In this document: one piece after another, positions 34,396 to 42,340 of the stretch
Layout: each line of letters starts with the position of its first letter
Numbering within the stretch: position 1 is the first letter of the stretch
DNA from: Alphaproteobacteria bacterium
GTDB taxonomy: Bacteria; Pseudomonadota; Alphaproteobacteria; Ferrovibrionales; Ferrovibrionaceae
Reading direction: 5' to 3'
Assembly (NCBI GenBank): GCA_018336035.1
Contig: JAGXRD010000098.1
Location: 8,001-72,000 of the forward strand
Length of the DNA stretch: 64,000 bases
The notes under the pieces: model-generated
The model's database searches: none
Told to the model about the DNA's origin: nothing
What the model saw: the letters and a program-made list of their open reading frames with translations, nothing else
Position numbers and translations under genes: made by a program

Positions 34396-34870
34396 CGGAA
34401 TTCTCCTGGTGTTTGCGGGTAGCGGTCATGCGTTCGCGCAGACTGACGCCGGGTTTTTGATAACCGACGAAGACTTCTTCAATTTCGGTGAGGCAAAGAG
34501 GTGGTGGACGGAGCTGAGGACCCCCGAACAGTTCCGGGCTGTTCGTAATGCGAAGTGCCCAGCTAATGGCCCTTACTACAAATGGCGTAAGGAGTTTTAT
34601 TGGGATAAGCCCGACACCGCGCCGAAGAAAATTGTCCTTGAAAGCCTGAAATCCCACGACAACGCAGCGGAGATTAAGTTCTGTTACGACCTCCACCTTG
34701 CAGGCCATAAGTGGAGTGCAATCGCCGGTTTGTGGCGTGGCGGCAGAACCAGGAAAAGCCCGGACAAGGTAGATGAAGCGAGCAAGGCATGTGCTTCTAT
34801 CCGCCGTCAGAACGTATTTACGGGCCAATGCAACGACCTTCCCGACTGGTCTAGGTGGTTGGAGCGGTAA
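34376..34870 (+). CDS. Exported small protein encoded antisense inside the transfer operon
   Basis: This 164-residue protein starts with GTG (34376) and has a clear signal peptide, KQSLFIGILLVFAGSGHAFAQ. The mature part is about 142 residues, rich in Trp, Tyr and Phe (KRWWTELRTPEQF, YYKWRKEFYWD), and has four Cys. It lies in the only long gap of the minus-strand operon, between virB6 and virB5, and its 5' end overlaps the start of virB6. Codon third positions look like coding sequence. No Shine-Dalgarno is visible. I know no family. The place next to virB6, and export, would fit an entry-exclusion protein, but this is inference. The competing minus-strand frame (34385-35062) looks non-coding. 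Confidence 0.65.
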   Translation: MKQSLFIGILLVFAGSGHAFAQTDAGFLITDEDFFNFGEAKRWWTELRTPEQFRAVRNAKCPANGPYYKWRKEFYWDKPDTAPKKIVLESLKSHDNAAEIKFCYDLHLAGHKWSAIAGLWRGGRTRKSPDKVDEASKACASIRRQNVFTGQCNDLPDWSRWLER

Positions 34871-34899
34871 CACCTGCAATGCGAAGAATGTCGGCGTCA

Positions 34900-35652
34900 T
34901 CACTGTGCGCCTTCTTCCTCGGCCGCCAGAACACTCTGAGGCGGTAGCGCTGTAAGCGTCATATGAGTGGCTTGCACCTTCAGAAGCTGTGCCTGGATTT
35001 GTGTCTGCTGTATCAGCGCTCTCGCGATCACGACCTGCCCTTGGGCAATGGACGCAAGCCACTCGTTGCTTTCCTTGGCAGCCAGGACAGCTGTTTCCAG
35101 ATCGCTCGCGGCTTTGTTCATGTCCTCGCCGCCACGGATAGCCATGTCGGCTTGGCCGCTAGCTTTTGAGGCGGCATCTACGCCAACGTTGATACGCCGT
35201 GTCTCTACATCGCGGCGCATCTGCTCCTGCTTAGCGAAAGGCTGACCCTTCATCTTTTTGGGGTCGAGCCAGAGCGCCGACCGGTATCCACTCTGGGCGT
35301 GGCAGATAGAGCCCCACGACACATCGTCCATATCGACGCCTGGCATCAGCTTGTCGAAGTTGGGCATAAGGCATTCGGAATCCTGTCTAAGCCTGCTTGC
35401 CACTCGCGCCAGGTTCAGCATAGGGATCGAGATTTGCCCCATCTTGCCGATGGCATTTGCCTGTTGTCGCGTCGCATTCATGATGGCGGTTAGCGCATCG
35501 ATCTGCTGTTGCATTTTGGTGAGCTGCTCGGCCAGCTTCGCTATCGCCGCCTGGTCGATAACCTGGTCCAGGGCATGTGCTGGCGTTGCCGTCGACACGA
35601 ATGCAGAAAGCAGCAGTGCTGCAGCGAAGGACTTCACAGATGGTTTAGCCAT
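34900..35652 (-). CDS. virB5: VirB5/TrbJ minor pilus protein
   Basis: This 250-residue exported protein has a signal peptide (AAALLLSAFVSTATPAHA). The mature part is long and helical with heptad-rich segments (AKLAEQLTKMQQQIDALTAI and a second helix pair after residue 180). Two Cys in the middle are probably disulfide-bonded. It forms the pilus tip in this secretion family. MAKPSVKS at 35652 is the start, overlapping virB4 by 19 bases. Confidence 0.88.
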   Translation of the reverse strand: MAKPSVKSFAAALLLSAFVSTATPAHALDQVIDQAAIAKLAEQLTKMQQQIDALTAIMNATRQQANAIGKMGQISIPMLNLARVASRLRQDSECLMPNFDKLMPGVDMDDVSWGSICHAQSGYRSALWLDPKKMKGQPFAKQEQMRRDVETRRINVGVDAASKASGQADMAIRGGEDMNKAASDLETAVLAAKESNEWLASIAQGQVVIARALIQQTQIQAQLLKVQATHMTLTALPPQSVLAAEEEGAQ

Positions 35653-37997
35653 TCGGCCCCCCATTGGGTTTTAAGATCAGCGATAACGCGGTTTGCTTCC
35701 GGTCCGGAGCGATAGAAACGAAGGGCATCGCCTAGGATGGCCAGGTTCACATCGATGATCGCGCTTTCATCCAGCCCGGTAGTTGCATCGCGCTGGACTA
35801 CTAGGGCCTGCCGCTGGCCCTCTTTTGTGTTGCCTGCGCCGAGGATGAAGCCAATCTGCTCTTCGTTCAGATTGAAGCGTTCCAGGCTATCGCGACGTGC
35901 CTGGCTGTTCGGCAGGAAGATCAGCGTCGCGGTATTGTCGAGAATTGCATCACTGACACCAGAATCGAAAAGTGCCTTCGGATCCTGGAAACCAAGGCCG
36001 ACAAACCCATCTAGCTTGCGGTATTCACGGAACATCTCGATAGCCAGGGACTTGAAGCCGTCGTTCTGTAGAAGCTTCGCGGCCTCATCGATGTAGATCC
36101 CGAAACCCTTGGTGTTGCTGGATGCCGAAATTCCAATAGCTGACGAAATGTGAGTGACGACGCCCGGTCCTGTTGCAGGGTCATCCAGGGCCTCGTTCAT
36201 ATTGATGCCGACCAGGTGCGAGGCTGCCAGGAAGCTTCCCAGGCTATCGTGGGGGGCATTCATCAGGTGGGAGCGAATGCCCTTGCTGCCCTTTCCGTCT
36301 ACCACCCACGGCGCAATAGCCCGCCGCAAGTGAGTTCCACGTGGGAACGCAAATTCAAAAATCGTATTGAGGGTGCGGTTAGGTACTTCTGTTTTAAATA
36401 CCAGCTCCACTGCATGGGCGAGGATCTCGTCATCCTTCTCACCGCGTTCATAATGACCAGCGAGGGCCTTTAGGATTGTGTAGATCCGCTGCCGGTTTTT
36501 AGCTGTGTCGTCGCCAACATCGAGCGGGTTGAGCTGAAGTTCATCGTAACCCTGATAAAGGCCGCCCATGGCCTCGATCATGAAGCGCGCGCCCTCTTTA
36601 GAATCGAAGACGTAAGAGCGGACGCCATTGAATTTGGCTAAGCCGCCCAGCAAGTGGATAATCAGCGTGGTCTTGCCTCCACCTGTCGGGCCAAAGCAGA
36701 GAAAATGGCCCTTAGACTGGCGCTTCTGAGAAACATGGAATTGAAGCGCATAGGCTTGGCCTGATGGCGTCCTGAAATACCGGACGGGCCTATCACCGAG
36801 CGGGCTAGTCGGCTGGCCTGTATATGAGTGATGGTAAGGCCAGATGGCTGCGATATTCTGCTCGCGCAGTATCAGCGGCCTGAGCAGACTAGTTGAGCTG
36901 GAAACGCGCCGCTGTTTTAACGACGGAATTCGAGCAAACCAGCAAAGTCCAGCACCTTTGGTCTCAACAGAATATTCTATTCGGCGGCTACCAAGTGTTT
37001 TGCAGATATCACCGATTAGGCGATCCAGCTCCGGTTCAGTTGAGCCTCGCGCCGTTATCTGGAGTTGGGTGGAGAAAACGGTGGTGTTGCCGGCAGCGAG
37101 CAGCGCTAGGGTGGCGACGACCTGGGCCAGCAGCTCATCGCTCTTGATGAATGATGATTCCAGCTCCTTTTTGCGGCGGCTGTAGAGTGCAATCGCTTCG
37201 TCGCGATCCCAGGGCTCGCAGATCTGTGCAATCTCAAGATCGCCTTGGATCGCCAGAATATCGGCCAATATTTGACCCGTGAGACTTTCGGGCCAGTCGC
37301 GGATCGCAATCGTCCGGTGGATCTTCAGATATGGAACGCGTGTAGAAATCGTCCCATCTGTCGTAACAATCAGATCAGCTGCCGGAATGCTTCCCGACAT
37401 ACTGCCTGAACGTCGTGTCAGATCATCGCGGAATTCACCCGAGACAAGGTAATTGACGAAGCAAGTCAGGGGGCATGGTGCTTCAGACGAATCAGGAGAG
37501 GATAGGAGCGCTGGCTTATACTGCTCCATCATCGACGTGACTTTGTCGCAGCCCTCTAATATCGCGGTTTTAGTCCTCCCTCCGATTACTACATACCAGT
37601 TGACGTAATAGGCCGACTGAAATACGGCGCGCTCAGCGTTGCCTATTTCTTTGAGGGTGCTGCTAGGCCACTCGGCTTGAAAGCCGATGTCGCGCTGGCG
37701 CTTGATACCGAATATCCAGTGGTGGATACCAAGTTTACCTAAGGCATGATGCAGTGCTGCCCGACCGAGCAGCATTTGCTCCTGCTGCGGCATTACTTTG
37801 GCGTCATAACTAGTGCCGCGAATCTGGAAAACTCTAAACAGTCCGCCGCTTTTGACTCGGACGGACTGCAGATCTGGATCGATACCATCGATCTCCAGCT
37901 CGTTCGCGATCCAGTCCTGGGACACATCGCCCAGAAACAGCTTGCGCGTCGACGGCTCTACAAGCGCACCAACCGACAGAGCCGCAAGGCTGGTCAT
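35634..37997 (-). CDS. virB4: VirB4/TrbE secretion ATPase
   Basis: This 787-residue AAA+ ATPase provides energy for pilus assembly and substrate transfer. The C-terminal ATPase domain carries Walker A FGPTGGGKTTLIIHLLGG near residue 435, Walker B GFGIYIDEAAKLL and the late motif VGLGFQDPKAL. The N-terminal domain is of VirB4 type. The start MTSLAALSVG (37997) has GGGGTGAAG upstream; the longer frame runs over virB3 and is rejected. Length fits the family. Confidence 0.94.
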   Translation of the reverse strand: MTSLAALSVGALVEPSTRKLFLGDVSQDWIANELEIDGIDPDLQSVRVKSGGLFRVFQIRGTSYDAKVMPQQEQMLLGRAALHHALGKLGIHHWIFGIKRQRDIGFQAEWPSSTLKEIGNAERAVFQSAYYVNWYVVIGGRTKTAILEGCDKVTSMMEQYKPALLSSPDSSEAPCPLTCFVNYLVSGEFRDDLTRRSGSMSGSIPAADLIVTTDGTISTRVPYLKIHRTIAIRDWPESLTGQILADILAIQGDLEIAQICEPWDRDEAIALYSRRKKELESSFIKSDELLAQVVATLALLAAGNTTVFSTQLQITARGSTEPELDRLIGDICKTLGSRRIEYSVETKGAGLCWFARIPSLKQRRVSSSTSLLRPLILREQNIAAIWPYHHSYTGQPTSPLGDRPVRYFRTPSGQAYALQFHVSQKRQSKGHFLCFGPTGGGKTTLIIHLLGGLAKFNGVRSYVFDSKEGARFMIEAMGGLYQGYDELQLNPLDVGDDTAKNRQRIYTILKALAGHYERGEKDDEILAHAVELVFKTEVPNRTLNTIFEFAFPRGTHLRRAIAPWVVDGKGSKGIRSHLMNAPHDSLGSFLAASHLVGINMNEALDDPATGPGVVTHISSAIGISASSNTKGFGIYIDEAAKLLQNDGFKSLAIEMFREYRKLDGFVGLGFQDPKALFDSGVSDAILDNTATLIFLPNSQARRDSLERFNLNEEQIGFILGAGNTKEGQRQALVVQRDATTGLDESAIIDVNLAILGDALRFYRSGPEANRVIADLKTQWGAEWLNHL

Positions 37998-38014
37998 GAT
38001 GACTTCACCCCACA

Positions 38015-38332
38015 TTACGGCAACCTGTCGAGCTGAGTGGCACGGCCGGCAAGGAAGAACGCCGTCTTGCCCCGAGAAGCCCAAAAACGCGGGGTCGAGA
38101 ACAGGTAATTGCCGAAGTGGCAATCTTGGTTGTTCTTGCGCCACAACCACGTCCAAAGACAGATCACGACCGCAAGGGAGGTGGGTATGGCCAGCGGAGC
38201 GAAGCCGACACCCACCATTAGGCCGAAGGTGCAGCCCATGCCGGCGATCACCAGGATCATCACCTTGGGCGGCAGCCCAAAGAGCGTCAGCGGCTTCTGA
38301 ACGCCCGTGAACACGAAGCTACTGGCCTTCAT
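38015..38332 (-). CDS. virB3: VirB3/TrbD inner-membrane protein
   Basis: This 105-residue protein begins MKASSFVFTGVQKPLTLFGLP and has two membrane segments at about residues 22-62, then NNQDCHFGNYLFSTPRFWASR. These features are typical of VirB3, which works with VirB4 at the inner membrane. The start overlaps the pilin gene by ATGA. The in-frame extension upstream of 38332 would lie wholly inside virB2. Confidence 0.88.
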   Translation of the reverse strand: MKASSFVFTGVQKPLTLFGLPPKVMILVIAGMGCTFGLMVGVGFAPLAIPTSLAVVICLWTWLWRKNNQDCHFGNYLFSTPRFWASRGKTAFFLAGRATQLDRLP

Positions 38333-38658
38333 GTGCCCATGCTCTTGCTGAGGTTGATCAGGCCGCGAATGATCGCCGGACCGGCCATGATGCAAATCCC
38401 GCCGACGATACACATGGCGAGACGCTGCCAATCCATCTGCCCCTTCAATGTCGCGATGATGCCGGCAACGATTACGCCGATGCCAACCAGGACCGCACCC
38501 AGGGTGACAAGGCCCGCTTCGATATTACTGGCCGCTTCCACACCTGGTTCGACCCAGGAGTCATCAGCAGCAAGAGCGAGCTGCGGAGCTACGAATGTGA
38601 CGAAAGCCACCGCGACCAAAACGATCAACGACGGCAGGTATTCTGTGGGTTTACGCAT
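38329..38658 (-). CDS. virB2: VirB2/TrbC pilin
   Basis: This 109-residue pre-pilin has a signal segment (SLIVLVAVAFVTFVAPQLALA, cut near AADD). The mature part is about 78 residues with two hydrophobic helices separated by the short basic loop LKGQMDWQR. This matches VirB2/TrbC pilins. It is the first of the VirB genes on the minus strand, 24 bases after the TraM stop. Confidence 0.9.
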   Translation of the reverse strand: MRKPTEYLPSLIVLVAVAFVTFVAPQLALAADDSWVEPGVEAASNIEAGLVTLGAVLVGIGVIVAGIIATLKGQMDWQRLAMCIVGGICIMAGPAIIRGLINLSKSMGT

Positions 38659-38682
38659 TATGGGTTCCCCCGGTTGTGGTTG

Positions 38683-39093
38683 TTATTTCAGGATGAAGAA
38701 GAAGGTGATGACGGCGGCCCAATTCAGACCGGTGAGGACTGCTTGAGCGATCAGTTGGGACTTGGTTTTGCTTTGCAGCGTGCCAAGTGCTTCCGACTGT
38801 TGAGCCACACCATTCAGCACGCTGCGGACTGCACCATCGAGCAAGGCATCGCGCAGTTTGTTGGCGGACTGCGTTACGGACTCCACCACACCAACCACGG
38901 CCTGCTGGAAGCTTTCATTCTGAGCCTTGCGATGAGCTTCCAGAGACCGCGCCAGATCACCCATGAATGCGGCGTGCAGCGTCACAGACATGAGAATGGG
39001 ATCGTCCTCACCGACTGCCACGCCATGCTCTGCGAGAAGCATGGTGCGAACTTCCTGCTTGGATATCGGTTCAAAGGCAGCTTGGTCCGTCAT
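38683..39093 (-). CDS. traM: TraM-like transfer protein
   Basis: This 136-residue protein has a long helical body and a single C-terminal membrane helix (AVLTGLNWAAVITFFFILK), the architecture of RP4 TraM. MLLAEHGVAVGEDDPILMSV in the N-terminal part resembles TraM proteins of trb-type elements. Its role in transfer is accessory and poorly known. It overlaps the preceding small gene by 4 bases and belongs to the traK-L-M block. Confidence 0.75.
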   Translation of the reverse strand: MTDQAAFEPISKQEVRTMLLAEHGVAVGEDDPILMSVTLHAAFMGDLARSLEAHRKAQNESFQQAVVGVVESVTQSANKLRDALLDGAVRSVLNGVAQQSEALGTLQSKTKSQLIAQAVLTGLNWAAVITFFFILK

Positions 39094-39317
39094 GGCTCCA
39101 CCCCGACAGTTGTGCCTTGCGCGTTTAGGCGCGACAGGAAGTCATCGATGTTCGGCCATGAGCCCTTGCCATAGGCGACCTGGACTTTGCGGAGCAGGCC
39201 GACGGCTTCCATTGTCGTCGAGAGGCTATACATCGAGAGCTGTTGATCGATTGCCCTCCTGCTGGCCGGGCTCAAAGCCGTCAGGGAGAGATCCTTGAAC
39301 TTGGAGGGATCGCTCAT
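39090..39317 (-). CDS. Small transfer-operon protein between TraL and TraM
   Basis: This 75-residue soluble helical protein starts at MSDPSKFKDLSLTALSPAS (39317). No motif was recognised. It lies 14 bases after traL and overlaps traM, so it is part of the traKLM block. It may be a small relaxosome or regulatory partner. Confidence 0.65.
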   Translation of the reverse strand: MSDPSKFKDLSLTALSPASRRAIDQQLSMYSLSTTMEAVGLLRKVQVAYGKGSWPNIDDFLSRLNAQGTTVGVEP

Positions 39318-39331
39318 TGCTGGCTTTCCTG

Positions 39332-40060
39332 TCACGAGAGGTTCGCGGCGGCGATCTGGCCGTCGATAGTCCGCCAGGTCATCGCGAGCCGCTGCTTGGC
39401 CATCACAGTGAAGCCAGCCGCCTCTTTGACTTCCTTGAACGTCAGTTTTTGGCGCAGCATCTGGTCCATATCAGCGCCGAAGGTTTCCTTCCGGACCTCG
39501 GGAATGCGGATCAGGGCTTGGATCTGTTCCTGGTTGTCGCGGAAAAGTTTGCTGTCCTCGAACTTCTTGCCGTCGCGCTCGACGCGGCCGAAGAATTCGT
39601 TCAGCCAAACAACGACAGGGGCGGACTTGAAGTGATCCAGTAGGGAGGCAAGGCCATCCATGGTGTCGGCCTGGGCCTGTCCACCAGTGAGAACCGAATG
39701 GATGACCAGCTGCAGGCCATGCTCTTTAAAGAAGCCAGCAACGTCGTTCTCGAACATATAGGCGCAGAGCGGAACGAAGGTCGCAGCGCCGTTGTCAACG
39801 ATGAAAGTGGCATCGTCCTTGGCGTTGATGATCGCTTCGATCAGCTGGTCAAATAGGCGCTGATCGATGTTGCCGTCTCGCATCAGCTCAAGGCGGATGG
39901 CTCCGAAATCTTTGTAGCCGGCATAGGTCTGATTTACCGGATCCGTGTCGTAGCAGATCGGAGCCAGGCCCTTAGCCAGGAAGTGCTGAGTGATCAGGGA
40001 GGCGACAAGGCTTTTGCCGACGCCGCCCTTCCCCTGCAGGATCAGATGAACTTGCTTCAT
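39332..40060 (-). CDS. traL: TraL-like ParA-family ATPase
   Basis: This 242-residue protein starts MKQVHLILQGKGGVGKS, a deviant Walker A (KGGVGKS) of the ParA/MinD type, and continues with YDTDPVNQTYAGYK (Walker A'). RP4 TraL is of this class and sits between TraK and TraM, as here. It may position the relaxosome at the secretion channel. Start at 40060 was chosen because the ATPase motif begins a few residues later; a longer frame adds 14 unlikely residues. Confidence 0.85.
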   Translation of the reverse strand: MKQVHLILQGKGGVGKSLVASLITQHFLAKGLAPICYDTDPVNQTYAGYKDFGAIRLELMRDGNIDQRLFDQLIEAIINAKDDATFIVDNGAATFVPLCAYMFENDVAGFFKEHGLQLVIHSVLTGGQAQADTMDGLASLLDHFKSAPVVVWLNEFFGRVERDGKKFEDSKLFRDNQEQIQALIRIPEVRKETFGADMDQMLRQKLTFKEVKEAAGFTVMAKQRLAMTWRTIDGQIAAANLS

Positions 40061-40098
40061 AACCTGTCGTCTCCTTGGTTGGCGTTTGTTGTTTTTCG

Positions 40099-40566
40099 TC
40101 ACCAGTGGTCCCCACCTGACTTGAGGCCCTTGAACTTCAGAACCTCGGGTTCCGTGCCTGCCCCTACCGGCAACCGTGTTGGGCTTGCCGGGGCAGCTCC
40201 AGCCGGCCTGGCCGGCTTTGAGGGCGAATCGATGCGCGCCGCAGCCTGGGGGGCAGCAGCGGGTTCATCGGCGTTCGATTGTTGTGAGGGTGCTGCCTGG
40301 GCCGGCTTCGGGGCCGCAGCGAGCCAGGCAAGGACTTCGGCTGTGAGTTCGACTGGCGGTTTTGCCTGCTTAGGCTCGGCCAGAGTCTCATCCCGAATAA
40401 CCGCCGCGTGGCGGAAGAAGGTGCTCTCGCCTACCGTGAGGCGGCCGGCACCACTGAGAATCTTGTAGGCCTCGACAAGCGTGGCCCCACTTTTGATGAG
40501 GGTGGCAATCTCTGGCTTAAGCGCAAGAATCTCGCGCTTTGCCCTCCCCCAAGACAGACTGCTCAT
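40099..40566 (-). CDS. traK: TraK-like oriT-binding protein
   Basis: This 155-residue protein has an N-terminal DNA-binding-like part: a helix pair (AKREILALKPEIATLIKSG), a helix-turn-helix-like region (EAYKILSGAGRLTVGESTFFRHA), then a Pro/Ala-rich tail. RP4 TraK binds and bends DNA near nic. It is the first gene of the transfer operon and lies close to the right end of the element. The TTCTC array beside oriT is the likely binding region. After excision and circularisation its upstream region would be joined to the left end. Confidence 0.75.
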   Translation of the reverse strand: MSSLSWGRAKREILALKPEIATLIKSGATLVEAYKILSGAGRLTVGESTFFRHAAVIRDETLAEPKQAKPPVELTAEVLAWLAAAPKPAQAAPSQQSNADEPAAAPQAAARIDSPSKPARPAGAAPASPTRLPVGAGTEPEVLKFKGLKSGGDHW

Positions 40567-40680
40567 GACCGGTCCCCCGATAAACGATTGACCGGAAAGC
40601 GCGAATCATGTTCTACCTAGACGGCAGCGGGGGGTTGTTGTTCGATCTTCCCGCTTAGAGAAGACCGAGAATCACCCTGG

Positions 40681-40692
40681 CTCCCGCAACCA
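40681..40692 (+). repeat. Right attachment repeat (attR)
   Basis: CTCCCGCAACCA is identical to 5067-5078. Just to its right lies a terminator of the type that follows tRNA genes, so this copy probably is the original tRNA 3' end pushed away by integration. The 114 bases between traK and this repeat contain no gene. Confidence 0.7.
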
Positions 40693-40696
40693 AATC

Positions 40697-40730
40697 AAAA
40701 ACCCCGCCAGGTTCGCCTGTGCGGGGTTTT
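40697..40730. terminator. Bidirectional rho-independent terminator
   Basis: AAAACCCCGC (40697-40706) and GCGGGGTTTT (40721-40730) form a perfect 10-bp stem with a 14-base loop, followed by more T. Read on either strand it ends in a T run. It can terminate the former tRNA transcript and the minus-strand dehydratase operon that ends at 40784. Confidence 0.85.
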
Positions 40731-40783
40731 TTTGTTTGTGATCGACGCTTCGTTCGGCCGCCGGGCGTGCTGAAATCGTCGCG

Positions 40784-42313
40784 TTACATCGTGGCGCCGA
40801 TCTGCCATGGCACGAATTCGGCATCGCCGAAGCCGAGTTCCTCACTCTTCGACGGATTCCCCGAGGCCACATCGAGGATCTTGTCGAAGATGCGCTGGCC
40901 CATCTCGGGGACGCTGACGCCTTCGTCGAGCACAGCACCGCAATTGATATCCATGTCCTCTTCCATGCGGCGATACATGGCTGAGTTGGTCGCCAGCTTG
41001 ATCGACGGCACCGGCTTGGCACCGAAGACCGAACCGCGGCCGGTGGTGAAGCAGATGATGTTGCCGCCGCCGGCGATCTGCCCGGTGGCAGAGCAGGGAT
41101 CGTAACCGGGCGTATCCATGAAGACGAAGCCCTTGGTGTCGACCGGCTCGGCATATTTATAGACGCCGCGCAGGTTGGTGGTGCCGCCCTTAGCTGCAGC
41201 ACCCAGCGACTTTTCCAGAATGGTGGTCAGGCCGCCCTTCTTGTTGCCAGGTGAGGGGTTATTATCCATCGAGCCGCCATTGCGCTCGCAATAGCCTTCC
41301 CACCAGCGGATGCGTTCGATCAGCTTTTCGCCAATCTCGCGGCTTTCGGCGCGGCGTGTCAGCAGATGCTCGGCACCGTAGATTTCCGGTGTCTCGCTCA
41401 GGATCGCCGTGCCGCCATGGCGCACCAGCAGGTCGGCGGCGGCGCCCAAGGCCGGATTGGCGGTGATACCGGAATAGCCGTCCGAGCCGCCGCATTGCAG
41501 GCAAAGCGTCAGATGCGAGGCCGGTACCGTGGTGCGCTGCATCGCATTGGCCGCCGGCAGCATTTCCTCGAGCTGCGCAATGCCGCGCTCGACAGTTTTG
41601 CGCGTACCGCCGCTGTCCTGGATGGTCATGCTCTGCAGGCGCGGGCTATGCTTCAGGCCCTGCGCCTCCATCATGAAATCGATCTGCGCCACTTCGCAGC
41701 CTAGGCCGAGCATCATCACGCCGGCGAAATTCACATGCTGGGCATAGCCCCACAGCGTGCGCTGCAGGTTGCCAAAGCCTTCACCGGTATCGGCCATGCC
41801 GCAGCCGGTGCCATGCACGATGGCGACCACGCCATCGATATTGGGATAATCCTTCAGCGCATCGCCCTTGAAGGCATCGGCGATATAGCGTGCCACGGTG
41901 GCCGAGCAGTTCACGCTGGTGATCACGCCCAGATAGTTGCGCGTGCCGGCCTTACCATTCTCGCGCATATAGCCCTGGAAGGTCGCGCGCTCAGCCTCCG
42001 GGATAAACAGCGTGGGGCGCATGTCGGCGCCGAAGGCATAGTCGCGCTCGAAATCGCCGATCGCCATGTTGTGGCTATGCACATGCTGGCCCGGTTCGAT
42101 CGGCTGCGAGGCGAAGCCGATGATCTGGTTGTATTTGCGCACCGGTTGGCCTTGCGCAATGGGGGCTGTCGCCACCTTATGGCCGGCGGGGATTGTGCTG
42201 CGGGCGGTGACATTGCCGCCTTCGATGCTGGCGCCGGGCAGCAATTCTGCGCGCGCCACCACCACATTGTCATTCTCGTTCAGGCGGATCACCGCCGAAA
42301 CCCGGTCGAGCAT
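40784..42313 (-). CDS. UxaA/altronate dehydratase family sugar-acid dehydratase
   Basis: This 509-residue iron-dependent dehydratase of the altronate/galactarate family has an N-terminal SAF domain (residues 1-95, GASIEGGNVTARSTIPAGHKV). The catalytic region follows with NYLGVITSVNCSATVARYIA, VHGTGCGMADTGEG, LCLQCGGSDGYSGITANPALG and the late Cys in DPCSATGQIAGGG. The full-length fusion is usual. It acts on a sugar acid to give a 2-keto-3-deoxy acid. The FAH-type gene next to it and the plus-strand aldose oxidation genes point to an L-fuconate- or D-arabinonate-like substrate. Confidence 0.9.
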   Translation of the reverse strand: MLDRVSAVIRLNENDNVVVARAELLPGASIEGGNVTARSTIPAGHKVATAPIAQGQPVRKYNQIIGFASQPIEPGQHVHSHNMAIGDFERDYAFGADMRPTLFIPEAERATFQGYMRENGKAGTRNYLGVITSVNCSATVARYIADAFKGDALKDYPNIDGVVAIVHGTGCGMADTGEGFGNLQRTLWGYAQHVNFAGVMMLGLGCEVAQIDFMMEAQGLKHSPRLQSMTIQDSGGTRKTVERGIAQLEEMLPAANAMQRTTVPASHLTLCLQCGGSDGYSGITANPALGAAADLLVRHGGTAILSETPEIYGAEHLLTRRAESREIGEKLIERIRWWEGYCERNGGSMDNNPSPGNKKGGLTTILEKSLGAAAKGGTTNLRGVYKYAEPVDTKGFVFMDTPGYDPCSATGQIAGGGNIICFTTGRGSVFGAKPVPSIKLATNSAMYRRMEEDMDINCGAVLDEGVSVPEMGQRIFDKILDVASGNPSKSEELGFGDAEFVPWQIGATM

Positions 42314-42340
42314 TGGGGCCTCCCTCGATTGGGCCTAAGT

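Larger units (their letters stand above)
5079..40692. mobile_element. Integrative and conjugative element, IncP-like MOB-P relaxase with VirB-type secretion system
   Basis: The span is about 35.6 kb between two copies of CTCCCGCAACCA. It holds a large serine recombinase near the left end, an RP4-type oriT, a RepC-like protein, a cargo block for envelope modification, and a complete transfer set (TraI, TraJ, TraK, TraL, TraM, VirD4/TraG and VirB2-VirB11). Metabolic genes of ordinary chromosomal type lie directly outside both ends. No tyrosine integrase, insertion sequence or toxin-antitoxin pair was recognised inside. The right border is also supported by the tRNA-style terminator that follows immediately. 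The true crossover point inside the repeat cannot be told from one sequence. Confidence 0.8.

Noticed and set aside
34385-35062. A 225-codon minus-strand frame in the virB5-virB6 gap
   Set aside because: It would fill the operon gap on the operon strand, but its N-terminal part is low-complexity, it overlaps virB5 by 163 bases, and the opposite frame encodes a clear signal peptide.
5079-40692. Ordinary integrated plasmid or prophage instead of a conjugative element
   Set aside because: No phage structural gene was seen, and a complete relaxase, coupling protein and VirB set are present between direct repeats.
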